From CAYNSB01 sp964399625 (GTDB taxonomy: Bacteria; Planctomycetota; Phycisphaerae; Phycisphaerales; UBA1924): 45,396 bases of DNA. The stretch lies in NCBI GenBank assembly GCA_964399625.1, contig CAYNSB010000034.1, positions 1 to 45,396 of the forward strand. Direction: 5' to 3'. Below the pieces are notes generated by a model. It had not been told where the DNA came from and did not search any database. It saw only the letters and a list, made by a program, of their open reading frames with translations. A program made the position numbers and the translations under genes. Shown here in pieces: positions 25,133-33,214 of this stretch (its first letter is position 1; each line of letters starts with the position of its first letter).

Positions 25133-27298
25133 ATGCCACGGCCGATTCGATGCTTCGCGTGCGTGGCGTGCTCGCTCTTCCTCCACACGCACGCGCTGGG
25201 CGACGGACCCGGCGATGACCCGGATCGGCGGTGCCTGCGCTGCCACGGACAGGAACGCATCGCGTTGCTCGATCCCGCCGAGCGCCGGCAGATGGTCGGC
25301 ACCGTGCTCGATGCGCAGGGAGCTGGCACGCCCGCGCCACCAGCGCCGACCGAATCTACCCCGGGCGTGCCCACGCGACCCGGGCTCTTCGTGAAGGCCG
25401 GCACGCTCTCTCCCGGCCCCCACGCGAACGTCCACTGTGTCGAGTGCCATGAGGACGCCAAACAACTGCCCCACACGCCGACACTCCAGAAGGCCGTGTG
25501 CGCGACCACGTGCCACGCGACGGAATCGAGCTCATACGCCGCGAGCGCGCACGGGGCCGCGCACGCGAAGGGGCGTCCGCTTGCCCCCACGTGCGCCTCG
25601 TGCCACGGGTCGCACCAAATCCTGCGATCGACGGATCGCAACGCGCCGCACAACCGGTTCAACGCCCTTCGCCTGTGCGGCGACTGCCACGCCAAGCACG
25701 CTCCGAATGGCGACGGTGTGGACCCCGCCGCGCGTATCGCGGGCTACCTCGGCTCGACGCACGCCAAGGCCGTGCTCAAGTCGGGCCTTCTCATGGCCGC
25801 GACGTGCTCGGACTGCCACACGGCCCACGCCGTACGCCCCGCGAGCGATCCCGCCTCGAGCGTGTCGCGGGCGAACATCCCTCGCACCTGCGGCGCGTGC
25901 CACGTGGGCATCATCGAGATCTACCAGACGAGCGTCCACGGACGGCGCAACGAGCAGAAGCCAGGATCCGCGGCGGTGTGCACGGACTGCCACACCGCGC
26001 ACGAGATCACCCTCGCGTCCTCTCCCGCGTTCGTGCGGAGCATCGTCAACGGATGCGGGCGCTGCCACGACTCGCCGGACGCCAAGGGCGAGCGCGTGGG
26101 CACGTACTACCGCTCGTACCTGCGCTCGTACCACGGGCAGGTGAATCGCCTGGGCACCACGAGCGCCGCGCGCTGCTCCGACTGCCACGGGTCGCACGAC
26201 ATCCGCCCGCTCAACGATCCGCGATCGCGCGTGGCCAAGGGAAACCTCGTCGAGACGTGCGGCGCGTGCCACAAGGGCGCCAACGCGAGCTTCGTCAAGT
26301 TCGATCCGCACGCGAACCATCGCGATCGTCAAAACCACCCGATCCTGTACGCCGTCTGGCTCTACTTCATGGTGATGATGTCCGGCGTGTTCACGTTCTT
26401 CGGCGTGCACACCGTGCTGTGGTTCTTCCGCAGCCGCGCCGTGCGCGCCCGGAACCACACGCACGCCCCCCACCCGCCCGACGCCCCGCACGTGCGCCGC
26501 TTCACGCTCGTCGATCGCATCAACCACGCGCTCGTGGCCCTCACGTTCTTCGGGCTCACGGCCACGGGCATCCCGCTCGTCTTCGCCGAACGCCACTGGG
26601 CCCGCGTTCTCGCCTCGATCGTGGGCGGCGTCGAGGCGGCGGGTCTGTGGCACCGCTTCTTTGCGATCGTGCTCATCCTCAACCTCGCCCTCCACTTTGC
26701 AACGCTGCTCCGCCGCTTCCAGAATCGGAAGGTGTCGGCACGCCAATGGCTCTTCGGCCCCAACTCGCTCGTGCCCCGCTGGAAGGACGCGCGAGACGTG
26801 GGCGGCATGATCCGCTGGTTCGCCGGGCGCGGGCGTCCGCCCAGGCTGGACCGCTGGACCTACTGGGAGAAGTTCGACTACTGGGCCGAGGTGGGCGGGT
26901 CCATGATCATCGGCGGATCGGGGCTGCTGCTCTGGTTCCCAGAGGCGGCGTCGCGCCTGCTGCCGGGCTGGACCTTCAACATCGCCATGATCGTGCACGG
27001 GTACGAGGCGCTGCTCGCGATCGGGTTCATCTTCACGATCCACTTCTTCAACGCACACCTGCGCCCCGGAACGTTCCCCGTCGATCCAGTGATCTTCACC
27101 GGCACGCTGCCCGAGCATGAGCTTGCCGAGCAGCGCCCCGAGGAGTACGAGCGATTGCGCACATCGGGCGCGCTCGAGGCGCTCCGCGTCAAGCCCTCCG
27201 ACCCCTCCAAGCGCCCGACGATCGTGGTCATCGCGGCGCTCTCCGTGGGTTTCGGGCTCACGCTCCTGGGACTCATCATCGCGGGAGGGCTTTTCTGA
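25133..27298 (+). CDS. Fused multihaem cytochrome c / dihaem cytochrome b (CbcL-like)
   Basis: A 721-residue inner-membrane respiratory protein. After a signal peptide (MPRPIRCFACVACSLFLH) the periplasmic part to about residue 400 has ten CxxCH haem sites (first at residue 34, such as CLRCH, CASCH, CSDCH, CGACH) and one CX3CH (CATTCH). The C-terminal part, from about 405, has four or more hydrophobic helices with His residues suited to two b haems (RINHALVALTFFGL, HRFFAIVLILNLALHF, IVHGYEALLAIGF, FTIHFF). It is of the FdnI/HydC cytochrome b type. The combination would take electrons from quinol and pass them to the attached c haems. Start choice is uncertain; 25133 gives the best signal peptide. 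Its stop is directly followed by the ATG of the next cytochrome gene. Confidence 0.85.
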   Translation: MPRPIRCFACVACSLFLHTHALGDGPGDDPDRRCLRCHGQERIALLDPAERRQMVGTVLDAQGAGTPAPPAPTESTPGVPTRPGLFVKAGTLSPGPHANVHCVECHEDAKQLPHTPTLQKAVCATTCHATESSSYAASAHGAAHAKGRPLAPTCASCHGSHQILRSTDRNAPHNRFNALRLCGDCHAKHAPNGDGVDPAARIAGYLGSTHAKAVLKSGLLMAATCSDCHTAHAVRPASDPASSVSRANIPRTCGACHVGIIEIYQTSVHGRRNEQKPGSAAVCTDCHTAHEITLASSPAFVRSIVNGCGRCHDSPDAKGERVGTYYRSYLRSYHGQVNRLGTTSAARCSDCHGSHDIRPLNDPRSRVAKGNLVETCGACHKGANASFVKFDPHANHRDRQNHPILYAVWLYFMVMMSGVFTFFGVHTVLWFFRSRAVRARNHTHAPHPPDAPHVRRFTLVDRINHALVALTFFGLTATGIPLVFAERHWARVLASIVGGVEAAGLWHRFFAIVLILNLALHFATLLRRFQNRKVSARQWLFGPNSLVPRWKDARDVGGMIRWFAGRGRPPRLDRWTYWEKFDYWAEVGGSMIIGGSGLLLWFPEAASRLLPGWTFNIAMIVHGYEALLAIGFIFTIHFFNAHLRPGTFPVDPVIFTGTLPEHELAEQRPEEYERLRTSGALEALRVKPSDPSKRPTIVVIAALSVGFGLTLLGLIIAGGLF

Positions 27299-28813
27299 AT
27301 GGCTGCACCCCGCCCATCCTCGCGGTTCATCGCGCGGCTGGCGCTGGGCGCCCTGTGCGGCGCGCTCGCGACCCGCGCACCGGCCCAGACCCCTCCCGCC
27401 CCGCGCGATCGCACGGGCTCGACGCTCCCGGCCCCCACCACCACAGTGCCGCGAGAGGGCTGCGTGACGACCGAGTGCCACCCGGGCGTGAAGTCTCGGG
27501 CCTACGTGCACGGCCCACTCCGCGTGAACGCGTGCGATGCGTGCCACCGCCTCACGAACCCGGGCACACACGCGTTCGAGCCCACGCGCGAGCGTCACGA
27601 CCTTTGCAATCTGTGCCACGCGGACGAAGCGACGACGAGCGCGCGCCAGCACGAACCCTTCGCCAAGGGGGAGTGCCTCCTCTGCCACGACCCGCACACG
27701 AGCCCGGAGCCGCGCCTGCTCCGCGGTGAGCGGTACTCCGACGCGTGCACCTCCTGCCACGCGGACATCGCGGGCAAGGGCCAGCACGCGCACACGCCCG
27801 CGGCGATGGGCGCCTGCGGCGCGTGCCATCGGCCGCACTCCTCGCCTCTGCCCGCCCTGCTGAACGCCGATGGACGCGACCTGTGCCTGAAGTGCCACGT
27901 CCGCACCGGGCTTGAGATCGAGAGCGGCCCCGTGGTGCACGCGCCGGCGCTGGGCGATTGCCGCGTGTGCCACGCGTCCCACTCGTCGGATCACGCAGGC
28001 GTGCTCGTGGACACCACCACCCGGCTCTGCACCGAGTGCCACCAGGACGTCGCGCACACGCTCGCGACCGCGACCACGCAGCACGCGGCGGTGACCACCA
28101 ATCGCGCCTGCACAAACTGCCACTCGCCGCACGCCTCTCGCTACGCCTCGCTCCTGAAGGACACCCCCACCTCCCTCTGCTTCGAGTGCCACAACCAGCC
28201 CATCCGCATGCCCGACGGCAGCGTGCTCGCGAACATGAAGAAGGTGATCGAGACGGGCAAGAGCCTCCACGGCGCGATCACCCAGCGCGGGTGCGTTGAG
28301 TGCCACGCGATCCACGGCGGGGACCATCGCCGCCTGCTCGTGAACGAGTTCCCCTCGGAGCTCTATTACCCCTTCTCCGAGAGCAGCTACGCGTTGTGCT
28401 TCAGCTGCCACGATCGACAGCTCGTCCTCACGTCCAGCACCACCTCCGCAACGGGCTTCCGCAACGGATCGCTCAATCTCCACTTCGTCCACGTGAATCG
28501 CGACAAGAAGGGGCGCTCCTGCCGCGTGTGCCACGACTCGCACGCCTCCTCGCGCGACTCGCACATCCGCGACGAGGTGGCCTTTGGCGCCGGCGGGTGG
28601 AAGATGCCCATCAAGTACGAGTCCCTGCCGACGGGCGGCAAGTGTGGCGGCGCGTGCCACGCGCCCATGGAGTACAACCGATCGAACCCCGTCGCCTACC
28701 CACCGCTGCCGCCCGGCGGCGCGTGGAAGGGCGAGGACATGATCCCCGGCTCGCGCGCCGAGCCCGCACGCCAGGCACCACCCGCGAAGGACCGAACGAA
28801 CGAACCGAAATGA
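27299..28813 (+). CDS. Exported multihaem cytochrome c, doubled-CxxCH type, about 15 haem sites
   Basis: A 504-residue exported cytochrome. The signal peptide ends near ATRAPAQ. I count 13 CxxCH sites (from CDACH and CNLCH to CRVCH), one CX4CH near the start (CVTTECH) and one CX3CH near the end (CGGACH). Most occur in pairs separated by 20-40 residues with CHxPH-type His ligands (CHDPHTS, CHRPHSS, CHSPHAS), the doubled-CxxCH pattern. It would accept electrons from the fused cytochrome encoded just upstream (stop and start adjacent as TGAATG) and carry them through the periplasm or to the cell surface. There is no lipobox or membrane anchor. The Pro/Glu-rich tail looks disordered. Confidence 0.88.
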   Translation: MAAPRPSSRFIARLALGALCGALATRAPAQTPPAPRDRTGSTLPAPTTTVPREGCVTTECHPGVKSRAYVHGPLRVNACDACHRLTNPGTHAFEPTRERHDLCNLCHADEATTSARQHEPFAKGECLLCHDPHTSPEPRLLRGERYSDACTSCHADIAGKGQHAHTPAAMGACGACHRPHSSPLPALLNADGRDLCLKCHVRTGLEIESGPVVHAPALGDCRVCHASHSSDHAGVLVDTTTRLCTECHQDVAHTLATATTQHAAVTTNRACTNCHSPHASRYASLLKDTPTSLCFECHNQPIRMPDGSVLANMKKVIETGKSLHGAITQRGCVECHAIHGGDHRRLLVNEFPSELYYPFSESSYALCFSCHDRQLVLTSSTTSATGFRNGSLNLHFVHVNRDKKGRSCRVCHDSHASSRDSHIRDEVAFGAGGWKMPIKYESLPTGGKCGGACHAPMEYNRSNPVAYPPLPPGGAWKGEDMIPGSRAEPARQAPPAKDRTNEPK

Positions 28814-28849
28814 ATCACGCGCGGCCTTGCCGCGCCACAGGAGCACGCC

Positions 28850-29899
28850 ATGAGCATCCGCCGAACCATCCTGCGACTCGCCGCCCTGAGCGCCCTGCTC
28901 GTCTCCGCGACACGCGTGGCGCACGCCGACGAGCTCCGCAACGTCAAGAAGGGCGAGCCGCTGCCCGCCTTCAAACTTCCTACGGGCGACGGCACCGCCC
29001 TCGACAGCGCCACGATGAAGGGGTCCGTGACGGTGATCGTGTGCCTCGCGGCCGAGCAGCGTCGCTCCGAGCTTGCCGCGATGGAGTCGAGCGAGGTCGT
29101 GCGAGCCATGGGCGATGAGACGGTCCGCCTCGTGCACATCACCGCCGATGTTGTGCAGAAGCCGTACTTCGAGAAGTTCCGTCAGGATCGCGGCATCACC
29201 GCCCCGCTGGCCCTGGACCCGGACCGCGCGTACTTCGGTTCGCTCGGGCTCATCGTCTTTCCAACCACGATCATCACGAACAAGGACGGGCGCCTGGCGC
29301 ACGTGATCTCGTTGCACGGCAACGAGTACAAGTCCAGCCTCGACGCGTGCATCCGCCACGCCAAGGGCACGCTCAGCGACAAGGAGCTCGAGGATCGGCT
29401 CGCCGCACGCCCGATGGAAGAGGGCACGCCCAAGGCCACCGCCTCGGCGCACCGCGCGCTGGCTCGCCTCATGCGAGAGAAGGGGCAGCTCGACTCGGCG
29501 AGGACCGAACTGATCAAGGGTCGGGAACTCGACCCCGACAATCGCGAGCTCATGCTGGACCTGGCCGACCTTGACGCCGCCACGGGAAATCTCGACGATG
29601 CGGACACGATGACCGACAAGGTGCTCGCGGCCCAGCCCGAGCATCGCCGGGCCCGCCAGCTCAAGGGCATCATCCTGTTCCGGCGCGGCAAGCTGGACGA
29701 GGCGCGGTCCACGCTCGAGGGCTCACTCAGCCTGAACCCGAATCCGGAGCTGGTCCATTACTACCTTGGACGCATCTGCGAGAAGCAGGGACAGAAGGAC
29801 CGCGCGATGGAGCACTACCGCGAGGCGCTCAAGCGATACGTCCACGATGCGGACGAACCCAACGGTGCACGCCCGCAGCCCGAGCAGGCCAAGCCGTAG
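28850..29899 (+). CDS. Exported thioredoxin-fold protein with TPR repeats, lacking CxxC
   Basis: A 349-residue protein with an ATG after AGGAG (28837-28842). A signal peptide (ending AHA) precedes a TlpA/AhpC-like domain (GEPLPAFKLPTGDG, VTVIVCLAAEQ, VFPTTIIT with the cis-Pro). The usual CxxC is absent: only Cys65 in VIVCLAAEQ remains. From about residue 195, TPR repeats follow (ALARLMREKGQLDSAR, LDLADLDAATGNLDDA, YYLGRICEKQGQKDRAMEHY). It is the third gene of the cytochrome operon, 36 bases after the multihaem gene. It is likely a periplasmic scaffold or assembly factor rather than a disulphide oxidoreductase. Confidence 0.8.
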   Translation: MSIRRTILRLAALSALLVSATRVAHADELRNVKKGEPLPAFKLPTGDGTALDSATMKGSVTVIVCLAAEQRRSELAAMESSEVVRAMGDETVRLVHITADVVQKPYFEKFRQDRGITAPLALDPDRAYFGSLGLIVFPTTIITNKDGRLAHVISLHGNEYKSSLDACIRHAKGTLSDKELEDRLAARPMEEGTPKATASAHRALARLMREKGQLDSARTELIKGRELDPDNRELMLDLADLDAATGNLDDADTMTDKVLAAQPEHRRARQLKGIILFRRGKLDEARSTLEGSLSLNPNPELVHYYLGRICEKQGQKDRAMEHYREALKRYVHDADEPNGARPQPEQAKP

Positions 29900-29970
29900 G
29901 TCGATCGCAACTCCCGATCGCATTGCACGCTCTTGGCCCGCTTCATGGGAAGTGAGCGCGGGGCATCGTC

Positions 29971-30056
29971 AGGACCTGCTGCGTTAGCGAATCGTGAATC
30001 AGGGCGACAGTGCGCCCATCGAGCTCTTCTTGGCGGGCGTTAGGGTATGGGAGCCC
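29971..30056 (+). repeat. Short conserved element, copy 1 (frameshifted)
   Basis: This copy matches copy 2 at 33061-33139. Positions 29997-30056 match copy 2 at 45 of 60 bases. Nine of the 15 differences are at third positions of the frame encoding NQGDSAPIELF and VRVWEP; 16 of 20 residues are identical. Upstream, an ATG at 29945 opens MGSERGASSGPAALAN, parallel to GPLCLAN in copy 2. A 7-base tandem duplication (CGAATCGTGAATC) then shifts the frame. It lies in the 232-base gap before the kinase gene. Confidence 0.6.
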
Positions 30057-30131
30057 CGCACGCTCCAATCGCTGGCCTCTGCAGGGTCTGGTCGGACAAA
30101 GCAACCCATCTGACCTGTACACTCCCCCCGC

Positions 30132-32885
30132 GTGAATCCCGCCGCTATCGGTCCATTCAAGATTGAGCGCGAACTCGGCCGTGGCGGAATGGGCGTGGTG
30201 TACCTCGCCACCGACACGAGACTCGAGCGGCAGGTCGCCATCAAGGCCCTGCCCGCCGACCTTGCCGCAGACCCCGATCGCCTCGCCCGGTTTCAACGCG
30301 AGGCCAAGGTGCTCGCGTCGCTGAACCACCCCAACGTCGGCGGTATCCACGGGCTCGAACAAGCAGACGGTCAGCAGTATCTGGTCTTGGAATACATCGA
30401 GGGCGAGACACTGGCCGAACGCCTCGCCGCAGGACCGATCCCGCTCCCCGAATCGCTGACGCTCGCCAAGCAGATCGCCGAGGCACTCGAAGCCGCGCAC
30501 GAGAAGGGCATCATCCACCGCGATCTCAAGCCCGGCAACGTCATGGTCACTCCGGAGGGCGTCCTCAAGGTCCTCGACTTCGGGCTCGCGCGGACGGCCG
30601 AGGGCTCGCCCTCCTCGACCAATGCGGCCATGGGCGACTCGCCGACGGTCACGTCACCCGCGCGGCACTCGCCCACCATCCCCGGCGCGATCATGGGCAC
30701 GGCCGGCTACATGTCGCCCGAGCAGGCCCGAGGCAAGCCCGTTGACAAGCGATCCGACATCTTCTCCTTCGGCTGCGTGCTCTACGAGATGCTCACGGGC
30801 GTCATGCCCTTTGGCGGCGAGACGGTCGCCGACGCGATAGGGGCCACACTGCACAAGGAGTGCGATCTCACGCGGCTTCCTGCCGCAACGCCCCCCACCG
30901 TTCGCCTGCTGCTGACGCAGTGCCTGTCCAAGGACCGACCAAGCCGCCTGCGCGATATCGGCGACGCGCGCCTGGCGCTGATGCAGGCGATCAGCGACCC
31001 GCGCGGCACGGCGCTGGGGACCAGCGGCGGCGCGGACGCGAAGCCCCGGCATCGCGGCGGGGTCGCGGCGTTCGCGGTGGCGATGGCCGCGGTCGCCATC
31101 ATCGGCGGCACGTTCCCGCTCTGGTCCGGGCGCGTCGGGCTGGGGGGCGCAAAGGCGTCCGCGCCCGCACCGGTCGTGCGATTCACGATCGAGCCGCCGA
31201 CGGGGTACACGCTTCCGCCGTTCATCGGGTTCGGCTCGGGCATCGCCATCAGCCCGGCGGGCGATCGGATCGTGTTCGTGGCCGAGGCGAACAACCGGAC
31301 GTATCTCTGCGTGCGGGACGTCGCGAGCGCCCAGTCGCGCGTGCTGCCCAACACGGAGGGCTGCGCCAGTCCGTTCTTCTCGCCCGACGGCAAGTGGCTG
31401 GCGTGTACTTCCACATCGCGCCTGATGAAGATGCCCGCCGGGGGCGGTCCGACGCTGACGATCGGCGAGGTGACCAACTTCGGTTCATTCGCTTGGCTCG
31501 AAGACGACACGATTGTGTTTGGTGCCGGCGTATCGGGGCTCTGGCGCGTCGGCGCGAGCGGCGGCACGCCCGTTCAACTGGCCAAGGCCGGCCCGGGCGC
31601 GACAACGGTCAGCGGCGACCTCGCGATCGGCGGCTTTGATGTCCCGGTCGCGGTGCCCGGCGCGGACTATGTCCTCTCGTGCTCGTGGAGCGGCTTCACC
31701 ACCGAGGAATACAACCTCGTCGCCGTTTCACTCAAGGACGGCCGCGTTCGCACGGTGCTCCGCACGGCGACCGAGCCGCGCCTCATCGCGCCCGATCGCC
31801 TGATCTTCACGCGGGGCACGACCGTGATGACCGTGGGCTTTGACCCCAAGCGCGGCGTCATCGTCGGTGAGCCGACCGTCGCCCTCGAACGGGTCCTCAC
31901 CGACATGTGGATGGACTCGGCGTACCTCGGCGCGTCTCCGAGCGGTTCGTTCGCCTATGTGCCCGGTGGGCGGTACGGCGGCGATCGGCGCCTCGTCCGT
32001 GTCGATGAAGCGGGCAAGCCCACGCCGATCCTGGATACGACAGATACCTATCAGACCAACCCGGTGGTCTCTCCCGATGGGCGCAGGGCCGTGCTGACCA
32101 CGCTCCGCAGCAAAGTCGAGATGTGGGTGCTCGACCTTGAACGGCGATCGATGTCGCTGGTGAACGCCAAGACCGAGACGTTCTTTCCGAAGTGGTCGGC
32201 CGATGGCGCGTCGATCGTGGCCGGGCAGACCGATGCGCAAGGGGTCACCAGTCTTGCGAAGTGGCCGGTCGCCGGCGGGGATCCCACGATCCTGCCCGGC
32301 ACATCCGGCAGGCTCGACAACGCGCTCCAAGAACTTCCAGACGGCTCGGGGTTGCTGGTGGAGAGCGGCGTGGTGGCTGTCACGAGCAAGCCGGACCTGT
32401 TCTTGTACAACTACGCCAAGGGCACGTTCGCACCAGTGCGGAACAGCCCGGCGCTCGAGACCGAGGGCCGCGTCTCACCCGACGGCAAGTGGATCGCGTA
32501 CACGTCGGACGAGTCGGGGCGCCTGGAGGTCTATCTCGGGCCGCTCGGCGCGAGCGGGCCCAACGTGCAGGTTTCGACCAACGGGGGCAGCGTGTCCCGA
32601 TTTTCCCATGATGGAAAGCGTCTCTTCTTCAGAGATGCGCAGGACACGATGATGGCCGCGGCCATCGATTACTCCGGCGCTGAGCCGAAAGTGTCGGCGC
32701 CGACCAAGCTGTTCGAGATGAAAGCGGGCGGTCCGTACGCGGTGCTGGGTTGGAGCGGCTTTGAAGTGTTGCCCGAGGGCGGGTTCCTGATGATCGAGCG
32801 CCCGGCGTGGGAGCGAGAGCCGCGCGTGATCCAGGTGATCCTGAATTGGGCCGAGGAACTTCGTGCAATGGGCGCACGCAAGTAG
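30132..32885 (+). CDS. Transmembrane Ser/Thr protein kinase with extracytoplasmic PD40 propeller
   Basis: A 917-residue eukaryotic-type kinase. The kinase domain has the glycine loop GRGGMG (16-21), catalytic Lys38 in VAIKALP, HRDLKPGN (129-136), DFG (149-151) and the SPEQARG region. A hydrophobic segment (AVAMAAVAIIGGTF) at about 310-332 anchors it. The remaining C-terminal half carries TolB/PD40 repeats (ISPAGDRIVFVA, FFSPDGKWLACT, VSPDGRRAVLT, SPDGKWIAYTSDESG), forming a propeller outside the cytoplasm that probably binds a ligand or cell-wall material. It starts with GTG at 30132 without a clear ribosome binding site. A hairpin at 32951 may terminate it. No cognate phosphatase is adjacent. 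Confidence 0.93.
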   Translation: MNPAAIGPFKIERELGRGGMGVVYLATDTRLERQVAIKALPADLAADPDRLARFQREAKVLASLNHPNVGGIHGLEQADGQQYLVLEYIEGETLAERLAAGPIPLPESLTLAKQIAEALEAAHEKGIIHRDLKPGNVMVTPEGVLKVLDFGLARTAEGSPSSTNAAMGDSPTVTSPARHSPTIPGAIMGTAGYMSPEQARGKPVDKRSDIFSFGCVLYEMLTGVMPFGGETVADAIGATLHKECDLTRLPAATPPTVRLLLTQCLSKDRPSRLRDIGDARLALMQAISDPRGTALGTSGGADAKPRHRGGVAAFAVAMAAVAIIGGTFPLWSGRVGLGGAKASAPAPVVRFTIEPPTGYTLPPFIGFGSGIAISPAGDRIVFVAEANNRTYLCVRDVASAQSRVLPNTEGCASPFFSPDGKWLACTSTSRLMKMPAGGGPTLTIGEVTNFGSFAWLEDDTIVFGAGVSGLWRVGASGGTPVQLAKAGPGATTVSGDLAIGGFDVPVAVPGADYVLSCSWSGFTTEEYNLVAVSLKDGRVRTVLRTATEPRLIAPDRLIFTRGTTVMTVGFDPKRGVIVGEPTVALERVLTDMWMDSAYLGASPSGSFAYVPGGRYGGDRRLVRVDEAGKPTPILDTTDTYQTNPVVSPDGRRAVLTTLRSKVEMWVLDLERRSMSLVNAKTETFFPKWSADGASIVAGQTDAQGVTSLAKWPVAGGDPTILPGTSGRLDNALQELPDGSGLLVESGVVAVTSKPDLFLYNYAKGTFAPVRNSPALETEGRVSPDGKWIAYTSDESGRLEVYLGPLGASGPNVQVSTNGGSVSRFSHDGKRLFFRDAQDTMMAAAIDYSGAEPKVSAPTKLFEMKAGGPYAVLGWSGFEVLPEGGFLMIERPAWEREPRVIQVILNWAEELRAMGARK

Positions 32886-32950
32886 ATTGTGGTCGCGAAG
32901 ACGACGACCACACCGGTGAACGCTCGAAAGGCAGAGTCGCCAAATCAAAG

Positions 32951-32974
32951 GCCCGCGAGTCGTAACTCGCGGGC
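32951..32974. terminator. Perfect 10-bp hairpin with CGTA loop
   Basis: GCCCGCGAGT (32951-32960) pairs with ACTCGCGGGC (32965-32974) across the tetraloop CGTA. It is 66 bases after the kinase stop. There is no T tract, so termination is inferred from position and stem strength. Confidence 0.55.
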
Positions 32975-33010
32975 GCCTGGGTCGTCAATCAGGTTGACAA
33001 AACTCACTGC

Positions 33011-33214
33011 GTGGCATCCTGTCACGTTCGCGGCGCGAACTCCCGGGCCGAAGCAGGCCCAGGACCGCTTTGCTTGGCGAATCAGGGTGACAGTACGCCA
33101 GTTGAACTTTTCGTGGCAATCGTTCGGGTTTGGGAACCAGTGATACTCAACCTGATTCGGGGGATGTCTTTGAGTTCAAGGTTAGTGGATAAACTCTCGC
33201 TCCATGGGACTTGA
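33011..33214 (+). CDS. Possible 67-residue peptide containing copy 2 of the short element
   Basis: A GTG at 33011 opens a 67-residue frame that includes GPLCLANQGDSTPVELF and VRVWEP. Comparison with copy 1 shows mainly synonymous changes in this frame, which supports past or present translation. It ends 11 bases inside the start of the next gene. There is no ribosome binding site, and start and extent are uncertain. Confidence 0.28.
   Translation: MASCHVRGANSRAEAGPGPLCLANQGDSTPVELFVAIVRVWEPVILNLIRGMSLSSRLVDKLSLHGT
33061..33139 (+). repeat. Short conserved element, copy 2
   Basis: This is the counterpart of 29971-30056 on the other side of the kinase gene, without the 7-base duplication, so the frame GPLCLANQGDS...VRVWEP stays open. 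It also contains CGAATCAGGGTGA (33078-33090), a 13-base exact match to the 3' end of the tRNA-Pro gene at 33904-33916. Confidence 0.6.

Larger units (their letters stand above)
32886..33203. other. Intergenic region of 318 bases with hairpin and repeat
   Basis: Between the kinase and an unrecognised gene lie a perfect hairpin (32951-32974) and copy 2 of the short element (33061-33139). The second half is noticeably less GC-rich than the coding DNA around it. Confidence 0.6.

Noticed and set aside
24696..25340. Minus-strand frame in the gap before the cytochrome operon
   Set aside because: It overlaps the start of the cytochrome gene, has no ribosome binding site and no recognisable domain. 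I list the region as intergenic instead.
27299..28813. Repeated CxxCH spacing considered as a tandem DNA repeat
   Set aside because: The periodicity is at protein level; spacing and codons vary, so it is a multihaem protein and not a DNA repeat or CRISPR-like array.
25532..29644. A 1,370-codon open frame on the minus strand opposite the cytochrome operon
   Set aside because: The plus strand holds dozens of CxxCH sites in frame; the antisense product is low-complexity and has no recognisable start or motif.
29943..30518. Minus-strand frame reading YPNARQEELDGRTVALIHDS through copy 1 of the short element
   Set aside because: Compared with copy 2, this frame collects mostly amino-acid-changing differences, whereas the plus frame shows mostly synonymous ones. 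It also runs antisense into the kinase gene.
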